Source: CAZCTC01 sp964501335 (GTDB lineage: Bacteria > Chloroflexota > Anaerolineae > B4-G1 > SLSP01). Taken from it: a stretch of DNA of 55,612 bases. Shown in pieces: positions 1 through 7,149 of this stretch (position 1 is its first letter; the number at the start of each line of letters is the position of its first letter). The translations under genes were made by a program, and so were the position numbers. The DNA lies in assembly GCA_964501335.1 (NCBI GenBank), contig CAZCTC010000052.1:1-55612 (forward strand). Direction: 5' to 3'. The notes beneath the pieces were generated by a model. It did no database searches and was not told where the DNA came from. It saw only the letters and a program-made list of their open reading frames with translations.

Positions 1-32
1 CGGGACGTTACAAGGCCGGGGCCATGCCATAA
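1..32 (+). CDS. Possible 3' end of an upstream gene (partial)
   Basis: Reading from base 3 gives nine codons ending ...RYKAGAMP and a TAA stop at 30-32, with no earlier stop. The following gene has its own ribosome binding site 20 bases later, which fits a same-strand upstream gene cut by the window edge. Ten codons are too few to name a product or to exclude chance. Confidence 0.3.
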   Translation, partial: GRYKAGAMP

Positions 33-64
33 AGGCCTATTTTCAGGACAGAAGGAGCATCAAA

Positions 65-835
65 ATGGCGTCGTTGCAGATGGGGCGGTGGGCGGTGGAT
101 TTACCGACGGGGGAAAGCCTCTGGTATGGAATGGGGCGGCAACTGGTTTCCTGGTATGCGCAGGCCGTGTTCAATCCGGATGTTGTGCGGCAGGCTCCGT
201 TGCCGGCAGGGCCGAAGCTGATAGTGGCCAACCATCCGACAACGACCGATCCCTTTGTCATTTTGACGCTTCTTGAGGAGCAGGTCAGCATTTTGGTGAG
301 TGAGACGCTGTTTAAGGTGCCGGTATTTGGGCGATATCTGGAGAGGGCCGGCCATGTGCGTGTGGTGCATGCGAATGGACGATCAGCATTGGAGGCGGGG
401 CGGCGCCTGCTCGATGCCGGGCGGAGTGTGGTGATTTTCCCCGAGGGGGCGATCAGCCCGGCGGAGGGAGGGGTGCATGTGCCTCGAACCGGAGCGGCCC
501 GGCTGGCTTTGTTGACGGGGGTGCCGGTCGTGCCCGTGGGGATGGGATTGCAGCGTTCATTGATCAAACGGATTGAGACGCGGGTCGATGGACAGGTCGA
601 GGTCGGAACGTGGTATGTGAAAGGTCCTTATGCGATGACGGTCGGGGCGCCGCTTTATTTCAAGGGTGAGGTGGAGGACCGGGAGCAGGTACGGGAAGTT
701 TCCCGGCAGATCATGGATCGGATTGTGGCACTGGCGCAGTTGAGCGATCAACGAGCAGCAAGGATTTTTATGGCGAAGGGCGAAAAATTGCCGGGAAGTT
801 CCAGTTTCAATGTGACGTCAGGGATGGCAAGCTGA
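65..835 (+). CDS. PlsC-like 1-acyl-glycerol-3-phosphate acyltransferase
   Basis: This 256-residue protein belongs to the PlsC/LPLAT family, which transfers an acyl chain to lysophosphatidic acid at the inner face of the membrane. The catalytic HX4D motif is seen as NHPTTTDPF around residue 57, followed by the substrate-binding block FPEGAIS near residue 127 and VPVVPVGM near 157, in the family order. The length is normal. The ATG at 65 is preceded by GGAG at good spacing. The gene lies 36 bases ahead of a radical SAM gene on the same strand, so the two may share a transcript. Activity on another acyl acceptor cannot be excluded. Confidence 0.85.
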   Translation: MASLQMGRWAVDLPTGESLWYGMGRQLVSWYAQAVFNPDVVRQAPLPAGPKLIVANHPTTTDPFVILTLLEEQVSILVSETLFKVPVFGRYLERAGHVRVVHANGRSALEAGRRLLDAGRSVVIFPEGAISPAEGGVHVPRTGAARLALLTGVPVVPVGMGLQRSLIKRIETRVDGQVEVGTWYVKGPYAMTVGAPLYFKGEVEDREQVREVSRQIMDRIVALAQLSDQRAARIFMAKGEKLPGSSSFNVTSGMAS

Positions 836-871
836 GAATGGAACGGCTTTTTTCGATTTGAAGGGAGAAAG

Positions 872-1969
872 ATGGAGAAGAATCAACCAACGGCTCAGAA
901 GATTTACTTTGAATTGACGAATGCCTGTAATTTCCGCTGCGATTTTTGCCCGGTTCGCGAATCCAAGCGCAGGCCGCAGATGATGGATTTTGCTCTTTAC
1001 AAAAAGGGGATCGATGAGATCGCGGAGAAGAAGCTGGCACCGATTGTGGGGTATCATGTGTTGGGTGAGCCGTTGCTCTATCCGCAGATCTTTGAGGCGG
1101 TGCGATATGCCCGGAACCAGGGGCTGCATACCGAAATCAATACGAATGGATCGCTGTTGAGTCGGGAGCATGTGCGAGGGTTGGCGGAGGCGGGGCTGGA
1201 TGATCTGGCGATTTCAGTGCAGATTATCGATCCCAATGAGCATGCCTGTCGCGAATCGGGGATGACGTTCGAGCGTTATTATGCCGGCGTGCTGGAGGGG
1301 CTGGGGTTTTTGCGGCAGTATGCTCCGCAGATGGATGTGGCGCTTTGTTTGATGAATACTTCAACCCGTCGCTATTTTGATATCGATCGTCCGATGCGAT
1401 TGAGTGGAACTCAGGAACATTACCGGCGCAATTTGATAGCTTTTGTGTCGGATCTTTCCGGGGTGGTGGGGTATCCTCGCAGCCGGGCAGCTGTGGCGCA
1501 CGATCTGCAGGGGCTGAATCTGGTGCAGCCGCAATCTATCTGGGTGGATCCGCATACCCGGGTTTTTGCGCAGCCTTTTGCCGATTGGGGCAATGCTTTT
1601 ACTTCACGCAAGATTCATGGGGCGAAATTTGGTTTTTGCGGCTATGCGTTGGAGAATGTAGGCGTTTTGAGTTCGGGGGAAGTGACCATTTGCTGCGGCG
1701 ATTATGACGGCAAGACGGCCTTGGGCAACCTGCGAGAGGATTCACTGGCGGAGATTCTGGCGTCGCAGGCGGCCGAATCTATTCGGGAGGGATTTAGACA
1801 GATGTGGATTGTCCATCCTCACTGTCAACATTGTCTTGGGGGGACCAATGTCTGGAAGACAATGTTCAAGAGTGTGGCGAGTATTTATCTTTTCAAAGGA
1901 TTGAGTTTCCGTCCCGCCCGGCGAGTAAAGGAACTCTTTTTAGACTTTGACTTGCGCGGTTGTTCGTAG
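872..1969 (+). CDS. Radical SAM/SPASM domain protein
   Basis: This is a 365-residue radical SAM enzyme. Cys19, Cys23 and Cys26 form the CxxxCxxC motif (CNFRCDFC) that binds the SAM-cleaving 4Fe-4S cluster, and VLGEPLLYP is the usual GGE-like block after it. The C-terminal part has the cysteine pattern of a SPASM-type auxiliary cluster domain: a CGY start, then VTICCGDYDG, the LGN segment, and HPHCQHC. SPASM enzymes usually modify peptides or act as sulfatase maturases. No peptide substrate gene is visible nearby, so the substrate is unknown. The start has a GGAG site 6 bases ahead. It probably forms a two-gene unit with the upstream acyltransferase. Confidence 0.85.
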   Translation: MEKNQPTAQKIYFELTNACNFRCDFCPVRESKRRPQMMDFALYKKGIDEIAEKKLAPIVGYHVLGEPLLYPQIFEAVRYARNQGLHTEINTNGSLLSREHVRGLAEAGLDDLAISVQIIDPNEHACRESGMTFERYYAGVLEGLGFLRQYAPQMDVALCLMNTSTRRYFDIDRPMRLSGTQEHYRRNLIAFVSDLSGVVGYPRSRAAVAHDLQGLNLVQPQSIWVDPHTRVFAQPFADWGNAFTSRKIHGAKFGFCGYALENVGVLSSGEVTICCGDYDGKTALGNLREDSLAEILASQAAESIREGFRQMWIVHPHCQHCLGGTNVWKTMFKSVASIYLFKGLSFRPARRVKELFLDFDLRGCS

Positions 1970-1992
1970 GTTTGGCTAACAACTGGTTTGTA

Positions 1993-2111
1993 CGTTCCGC
2001 AACGGGCAATTCCCAGGTAAAAAGCGACGCGCGGTGCGAAGCAGGGAGAGAGTTTTTTTGTTTATGTTTTCGCGGGCTTCAGAAAGCCCGCGAAAACGTA
2101 GACTTTTTTTC
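1993..2111 (+). repeat. Dispersed hairpin element, copy 1
   Basis: This is the first copy of a family found repeatedly in the window. The order is a CCGCA start, a GGTAAAAAGCGACGCG block, a purine-rich GGGAGAGAG run, a T tract, then a perfect 14-bp hairpin at 2066-2097 with loop CAGA. A decayed second copy (GAAAAGCGACGCG, then GGGGGAGCG and a T run) follows at about 2136-2172. The hairpin plus T run could also end transcription of the radical SAM gene. Confidence 0.75.
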
Positions 2112-2215
2112 CGCTTTTTAGAGCTAACCGCACAGGTCGAAAAGCGACGCGATGGAGGGGGAGCGTTTTTTGTGGGGGATAAAATCAGACATTTTTATTG
2201 TATGATGGTTTTTAC

Positions 2216-2256
2216 AGCCATGGCATCTTCATTATGGAAGATGCCATGGCTTTTTT
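2216..2256 (+). terminator. Intrinsic terminator or attenuator ahead of membrane protein gene
   Basis: A perfect 15-bp stem (arms 2216-2230 and 2237-2251, AGCCATGGCATCTTC and its complement, loop ATTATG) is followed by six T. It ends only two bases before the AAGGAGG site of the next gene, so it sits inside that gene's leader rather than at the end of the upstream gene. Confidence 0.7.
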
Positions 2257-2268
2257 ATAAGGAGGTGG

Positions 2269-3036
2269 ATGATGGAGGGGTTGCGGTTACCATTTTTCAT
2301 CGTGGCATTGGTGTTGTGTGGTCTCGTAGTTCTGTTGGATCTCGGTTCGTTGGGAATATTGAAAGGGACGAGGCCGGCAGCTCAGGATTTGCAGGCTTTG
2401 ACGGCCGAAGATCCAGAGTTGCGTGAGGCGATGGCTTCGGCCGATCCTCAGGAGCTGGTCGCGCTTTCCGATCGACGACCGCCGGGGTTGGCGATCCCGG
2501 CTATGGCCCTGGTCGACGGCGTTTTATTTTTTACCGTTGCGTTGATGGGCGTGGGGTTGTTGTTCCGTGAGCGGCTTCAGGGCCGAATTCAGGGTGTGAT
2601 TACTTTGATTTTTTCGCTGTTGCTGATCCTGGCGGCGGTTTTGACGTTGCTGGCTGCTTTTGCCCTGGTGATTTTGATGATCTCGTTGTTGTTGGCGGTT
2701 CCTTTTGGGACCCTGGCCTATCTGGCGCTGTTTGGATTCTTCAATCGAGCCGGGGCTGCGGCCGCCCTGGGGCTGTTGATGGCTTTCAAGCTGGGCTTTG
2801 CGATCTGTCTGGTACTGGCACAACAGCGATTTCTGCAAAATCGGGGGTTGGTGTTGATGATCCTTACTTCGTTCCTGGCCAATGTGATTGTGAGTTTTTT
2901 GCATGGATTGGTGCCTGTTGTTCTGGTAAGCATTACGGATGGGATTGGGGCGATTGTGCTGTCCATTCTGGCTTTGATCTGGGGGGTGATTCTGTTGATC
3001 GGCGCAATTCTGGCGGTCATCAAGGCGATCGTGTAG
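2269..3036 (+). CDS. Polytopic membrane protein of unknown function
   Basis: This is a 255-residue protein with about six or seven hydrophobic segments: one at the N-terminus, one near residue 85, and several closely packed from about 105 to 255. There is an extracytoplasmic or cytosolic stretch at about residues 28-80. I do not recognise a family. Two ATG codons lie in tandem at 2269 and 2272 behind a perfect AAGGAGG. A terminator-like hairpin stands immediately upstream, suggesting controlled read-through. The last 17 bases overlap the end of the injection-system operon on the opposite strand. Confidence 0.7.
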   Translation: MMEGLRLPFFIVALVLCGLVVLLDLGSLGILKGTRPAAQDLQALTAEDPELREAMASADPQELVALSDRRPPGLAIPAMALVDGVLFFTVALMGVGLLFRERLQGRIQGVITLIFSLLLILAAVLTLLAAFALVILMISLLLAVPFGTLAYLALFGFFNRAGAAAALGLLMAFKLGFAICLVLAQQRFLQNRGLVLMILTSFLANVIVSFLHGLVPVVLVSITDGIGAIVLSILALIWGVILLIGAILAVIKAIV

Positions 3037-3538
3037 CAGTCGGTGCCGGCGCAGGTGTGGGGCCACTCTCGAACTGACAGATCCGTTGAGCTGTTCCCTG
3101 TCGGCAGGTCAGTTCGAGGGTGGCTCCTTCTTTGAATATTTGTAATTCCAGGTCCGGTTTTTCCCTATCCAGGGTTTGATTGACGGTCAGCTGATCTTTT
3201 CCCACCGGTTCCAGACGAACCCGCGCCTGTGCTCCCTGGATCAATTGGAAGGGCTGCGTGCGTACCGGAGCACGAGAACTTTCGATAAACCAGAGGCAGG
3301 AGCTGCCTTCGGCAAGCTGGATTTTTCCCAGCAACAGGGCCGTTTCGCAGTCGGGCGGTTGGGCAAACTGGATATCGGCGGCGCGCAGCGGTTGGTGGGG
3401 GACGAGCAGTTTGCCGAGCGATTTGATCCAGTCCGGGCTGAGATTGGGTGTGTCGGTTTTGCGCGTTCCCAGGGTCAGGCCGACGGCGAAGAGGACAATC
3501 AGCACGGCCAGGAGGATGAAAAGCGTTTTGGGTTTCAT
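3020..3538 (-). CDS. Single-pass membrane protein at the end of the eCIS operon
   Basis: This is a 172-residue protein with one N-terminal membrane segment (residues 5-24, followed by TRK), so most of the chain is predicted outside the cytoplasm. The exported part contains four cysteines and strand-rich sequence, and ends in a Pro/Thr-rich tail. No family is recognised. It starts three bases after the stop of the propeller-PASTA gene, with no clear ribosome binding site of its own, so it is probably translated by coupling. It is the third membrane-anchored product in a row at the 3' end of the contractile injection operon. Its stop lies inside the convergent neighbour. Confidence 0.65.
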   Translation of the reverse strand: MKPKTLFILLAVLIVLFAVGLTLGTRKTDTPNLSPDWIKSLGKLLVPHQPLRAADIQFAQPPDCETALLLGKIQLAEGSSCLWFIESSRAPVRTQPFQLIQGAQARVRLEPVGKDQLTVNQTLDREKPDLELQIFKEGATLELTCRQGTAQRICQFESGPTPAPAPTATRSP

Positions 3539-3541
3539 CGT

Positions 3542-5185
3542 TTAAGGCACCCAGGCCAGGGCATAGACGGTGGGCTCATTGTTCTGGAGCAGGCGGAGCG
3601 GCTCGCCGGGAGTGACGGCATTGAGGATGTAGATGCCGTTTCTTCCGCCGTCATCGTAGATGAAGACCAGTTGAGTGCCGTCGGGGGACCAGGTGGGGCG
3701 GGACGAATTGCCTGTCAGATTGGTGAGTTGGGTGGGAGTGCCTCCGTTTGCATCGACGACGAAGATCGTATTGATGTTGTTTTGATAAACGACAAAGGCG
3801 ATCTTTTTGCTGTCGGGAGACCAGACCGGGCTGGAGCTGATCAATCCCAGGTTGGTCAACCGGGTGAGATTGCTGCCGTCGGGTTTTAAGGTGAAGATTT
3901 CCTGCCAGGACTGACTGGAAGCTGCGCAGGCGAGCCAATCGCCGTCCGGCGACCAGGCCGCGTTGTATTCATTGTTGGACGAGGTGGTAAGGCGGGTCAG
4001 ATTGGTACCATCGGCCTCGACCCGAAAGAGTTCATTGTTGCCGTCGAGGTGATAGAACGAGGCGAAGACCAGTCTTTTGCTGTCGGGAGACCAGGTGATG
4101 CCGAAGTTGAAGGTCTGGTTGTTGGTCAGGCGGATCTGGTCGCTGCCGTTGGAGGCCCGGAGGCTGTAGACATCGTCGTTGGAGATGAAGGCGAGGCGAT
4201 TGCTGTTGGGAGACCAGACCGGGCCGGTGTTCGATCCTGGATTGCTGGTCAACTGGATTTCCGAGGAGCCGTCGGCGGGACGGACGAAGAGCTGGGGATT
4301 GTTGTTGCGGTAAGAGATGAAGACGAAGCTCTTGCCGTCGGGAGACCAGACGAAATCGGACGGAGCGACGGGCGAGGAGGGATCCAGCAGGAAGCTGCCG
4401 AGCCGTACCTGATGGGAGCCGTCGGGGTTGATGGTGAAGGTTTCGGCTCGTTTGGATCCCTGTTGATAGGCCAGAACGAAAATGTTGCCGGCCGGCAAGG
4501 GTGTGGGGGTTGGTGTGATGGTGGGGGTGGATGTGATGCCGGCGCCGGAGGAGACCTCCAAGTTCACGGTGGTGCCGGGGCGCTGTTTGCTGCCGGCCGG
4601 GGGATCGGTTTTGATCACCAGCCCGCTGGTGATGACGGGATCGGGCGCCGGAATGATCGTTCCTGTTTTGAAACCGGCGTCGGTCAGCGTGGTGGTGGCC
4701 GCTCCGATCGTCAACCCTTTGACATCGGGAATGGTGGTGGTCCGCAGGCCGAAGTACCAGCCCAGGCCACCGCCAATGATCAGCAGGGCGGCGATAACAG
4801 CCAGAATCCACCAGGGGAAGGGGCGTTTTACCGGGGCGGCGACCGGGACATCGAAAACGACGGCGGGCCCCTGGGTATAGTCTTCGTCAGGATTGGCGAC
4901 CTGGATCATATCCAAACGGAAATGATACTGCCCCGCGGGCGCTTCCGGCGGGACTTTGATCTGGACCGTGTATTGTTGGGTTTCAGCCGCGGCATAATCG
5001 CGTTCGGCCGGTTCGGCCAACGAAAACCAGGCCGGAGCGGCGGGCGGATCGATGCCGAGGCGTGCCCGTCCGCGGACGGGTCGCCCGCCGGCGTTTGAGA
5101 CGGTAAAGACGGCTTCGCCGCGTCGCTGTGCATCCAGTGTTATGGTGCCGGCGGCAGCGGTCACGGCAAATGAATAGCCTGCCAT
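3542..5185 (-). CDS. Ig-like / TM / PASTA / TolB-type beta-propeller protein
   Basis: This 547-residue protein is encoded in the eCIS operon. Residues 1-115 form a strand-rich Ig-like domain with the TVSNAGGRPVRGRARL block. About 121-147 is a single membrane segment (PFPWW then a hydrophobic run), about 150-215 a PASTA domain (PDVKGLTIGAA ... DPPAGS), and about 218-232 a Pro/Thr linker. Residues 233-547 carry at least six WSPDGK/WSPDSK blades of a TolB/WD40-like propeller. PASTA domains in other proteins bind peptidoglycan or beta-lactams. There is no signal peptide, so the Ig-like domain is probably cytoplasmic and the rest exported. The ATG at 5185 has AAGGAGG; a longer frame exists but would overlap the preceding gene. 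It is a paralogue of the next gene upstream up to the PASTA domain. Confidence 0.8.
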   Translation of the reverse strand: MAGYSFAVTAAAGTITLDAQRRGEAVFTVSNAGGRPVRGRARLGIDPPAAPAWFSLAEPAERDYAAAETQQYTVQIKVPPEAPAGQYHFRLDMIQVANPDEDYTQGPAVVFDVPVAAPVKRPFPWWILAVIAALLIIGGGLGWYFGLRTTTIPDVKGLTIGAATTTLTDAGFKTGTIIPAPDPVITSGLVIKTDPPAGSKQRPGTTVNLEVSSGAGITSTPTITPTPTPLPAGNIFVLAYQQGSKRAETFTINPDGSHQVRLGSFLLDPSSPVAPSDFVWSPDGKSFVFISYRNNNPQLFVRPADGSSEIQLTSNPGSNTGPVWSPNSNRLAFISNDDVYSLRASNGSDQIRLTNNQTFNFGITWSPDSKRLVFASFYHLDGNNELFRVEADGTNLTRLTTSSNNEYNAAWSPDGDWLACAASSQSWQEIFTLKPDGSNLTRLTNLGLISSSPVWSPDSKKIAFVVYQNNINTIFVVDANGGTPTQLTNLTGNSSRPTWSPDGTQLVFIYDDGGRNGIYILNAVTPGEPLRLLQNNEPTVYALAWVP

Positions 5186-5204
5186 AAAATCCTCCTTAAG
5201 CAAT

Positions 5205-6578
5205 TCAGGGTTGATAGGTGATGACAAGTCGAGGGCGGTTTCTTTGTGATCCTTCCCGGCTGGTAAATTTACGTTCAAGTCCATTGCCGGAAATCAACAG
5301 ACAGAAACCGAAATTTTTAGCTCCGGGGGCCTGGAGAGACTTAGCCAGGGTCGTTATATCCCAATGATAGGAATCGGATGCCAGTCCGACGGTTTGAACC
5401 ACCCCCCCCCGGGTGGCGCAGTTGGGGCGGGTCGATTTATTTTCTGTCCAATCGCTGGTTGCCGGCAGGACTGTGACCTGAGCTTTGGCACCGTTTCCGC
5501 TTTCCAGGAAGAGCTGTAATTCTGCGTGTTGAATTGTGGCCTTGTCGGGGAGCGTGCTCAAATCGAAGTGGAGGGCGATCAGGCCATTGCCGCCAAAGGT
5601 GGAGGAATTCCAGAGAGAGAGGGGGGAGCCCTCACCAAATTTGGGGAGGCGGCCGACCAGATAACGTATGTTGGGGGGATCCCAATAGCGATCGGCGTCG
5701 GCGATAAGGCTGGCGGAAGCGGAGGGCGGGCCGCTGGAAACGATCAGCGTGACGGAAGACCCCTTAGGGACGCGCGTCCCACGGGGCGGTTCGGTTCGAA
5801 TGATACGGCCAACGGCGGTGGCTGTACTGGATTCTGTACTGCTCTGAACGATCAGACAGGGAGAGGGAGTGCAGGTATTTTCCAGGATGTTTTTTGCGTC
5901 GGCCTGTTGTCGGTCATCTACGTCGGGCAGCGTGATTTGCAGGGGGCCGGCTGAGATGATCAAATCTACCGGACTATTCGGCCGAAGTTTGCTGCCGGCC
6001 GGGGGCTCGGTGCGGATCACGGAATTTTCAGGGATGGTGTCGTCGGAGATCAGTTGAGTCTGCCCGACTTTCAGATCGACATCGGTGAGGGCGGCGGTAG
6101 CGTCACTGATGCTCAGCGTTGCCACTTCGGGTACAGCTACCGTGCGCAGGAGAAAATAGGCCAGGGTGCCGGCCGCGACCAGGACGAGTACTGCGATCGC
6201 GGGAATCCACCAGGGGAAAGTTTTGGATTTGATGGGGGCAGGGGCTTCAAAGGTGATCGTGGGACCTTGAGTGTAATCTTCGTCCGGGTTGGCGATTCCG
6301 ATCATATCTAAACGGAAGGTATATTGTCCGGCCGGGGCTTCCGGTGGCAGTACTATCGTGACGGGATATTGTTGCGCCCCGGCGATTTGAAAATCTTGTT
6401 CGGCCTCTTTACTGAGCGAAAGCCAGGCCTGGGCCAGAGGATTTTCAGCAATCACTCTGGCTCTTCCCCGGACCGGGCGGCCGCTGGCGTTGAAAACTGT
6501 GAAGATGGCTTCGGTTCGGCGATTGTTTCCCAGCTGAATGCTGTTGGTGGCCGTGGTGATGGCAAACGAGCTGGCCAT
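5205..6578 (-). CDS. Ig-like / TM / double PASTA / DNRLRE domain protein
   Basis: This 457-residue paralogue of the downstream propeller protein has the same Ig-like domain at residues 1-110 (TVFNASGRPVRGRARV), and the same NPDEDYTQGP stretch and PFPWW-like membrane entry (FPWW at 121, membrane segment to about 145). PASTA domains follow at about 147-210 and 215-283. The end differs: residues 288-457 match the DNRLRE type of carbohydrate- or surface-associated beta domain (ADADRYWD at the start, LHFDLSTLP, AELQLFLES, TSREG near the end). A good AAGGAGG precedes the ATG. A role as membrane anchor or cell-wall sensor for the injection particle is inferred from operon position. Confidence 0.8.
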   Translation of the reverse strand: MASSFAITTATNSIQLGNNRRTEAIFTVFNASGRPVRGRARVIAENPLAQAWLSLSKEAEQDFQIAGAQQYPVTIVLPPEAPAGQYTFRLDMIGIANPDEDYTQGPTITFEAPAPIKSKTFPWWIPAIAVLVLVAAGTLAYFLLRTVAVPEVATLSISDATAALTDVDLKVGQTQLISDDTIPENSVIRTEPPAGSKLRPNSPVDLIISAGPLQITLPDVDDRQQADAKNILENTCTPSPCLIVQSSTESSTATAVGRIIRTEPPRGTRVPKGSSVTLIVSSGPPSASASLIADADRYWDPPNIRYLVGRLPKFGEGSPLSLWNSSTFGGNGLIALHFDLSTLPDKATIQHAELQLFLESGNGAKAQVTVLPATSDWTENKSTRPNCATRGGVVQTVGLASDSYHWDITTLAKSLQAPGAKNFGFCLLISGNGLERKFTSREGSQRNRPRLVITYQP

Positions 6579-6606
6579 AAAAACCTCCTTGACCGATTTT
6601 ATAAGT

Positions 6607-7149
6607 TTAATCTTCCTCGAAAGTGAGTTCCCAGGTTACGTAGACTGGTTTTTCCATTTCTATGATGCGGGCGAGCAATGTCTGATGGGGACGGGCGGCG
6701 GCGGGGGCCCGGACCCGGATATGGAAGGGGCGGGGATGTCCCTGAGCATCGGTGAGTGTTTCTTCGACGGTAAACCCTGAAATGCCGGTGGCTATTTCCA
6801 GAAAGTGCAGCAGCCCGCGGGCGGTTCCGCGCCATTTAGAGAGGAAGGCGGCTGTGGCGATCAATTCCCTCAGCCGGCCGGTGCCGCCAGGAAAGGCGGG
6901 CAGAATATGGGTATATCCTTCCGGGGTATCCGTCAACAATCGTTCCAGATCGACCCAACGGGCCAGATAAGGAACGAAGGGTTCCGGGGTTTGATAGGGA
7001 TTGAACCAGTTGTCCAGATTTTCCAGGATATTTTCTACGGGGGCGTGAAGTGTTTCCATAATTCTCAGGAGAGTATCCAGCGGCCCACCGGGAAGGATGG
7101 TTCGCTGGATGATTCCAGGCAATAGGACTTCAATTTCCTCATAATTCAT
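6607..7149 (-). CDS. Phage tail protein I-like baseplate component (TIGR02242 type)
   Basis: This 180-residue protein resembles the tail protein I family found in contractile injection systems, which sits in the baseplate wedge. Recognisable blocks are an N-terminal LLPGIIQRT, then LDNWFNPYQTPEPFVPYLARWV (quoted in part: NPYQTPEPFVPYLARW), a TGRLRELI segment, KWRGTARGL and a C-terminal HIRVRAP strand. It overlaps the baseplate J gene by four bases (ATGA), so translation is coupled. The shortness is usual for the injection-system version of the family. Confidence 0.8.
   Translation of the reverse strand: MNYEEIEVLLPGIIQRTILPGGPLDTLLRIMETLHAPVENILENLDNWFNPYQTPEPFVPYLARWVDLERLLTDTPEGYTHILPAFPGGTGRLRELIATAAFLSKWRGTARGLLHFLEIATGISGFTVEETLTDAQGHPRPFHIRVRAPAAARPHQTLLARIIEMEKPVYVTWELTFEED

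Noticed and set aside
1993..2260. Known riboswitch in the element or leader
   Set aside because: The conserved GGTAAxAxGCGACGCG block did not match any riboswitch core I know, including c-di-GMP, cobalamin and SAM types.
4049..5098. 349-codon open frame on the plus strand
   Set aside because: It is antisense to the PASTA-propeller gene and is Gly/Asp-rich by reflection of its codons; the other strand has clear domains.
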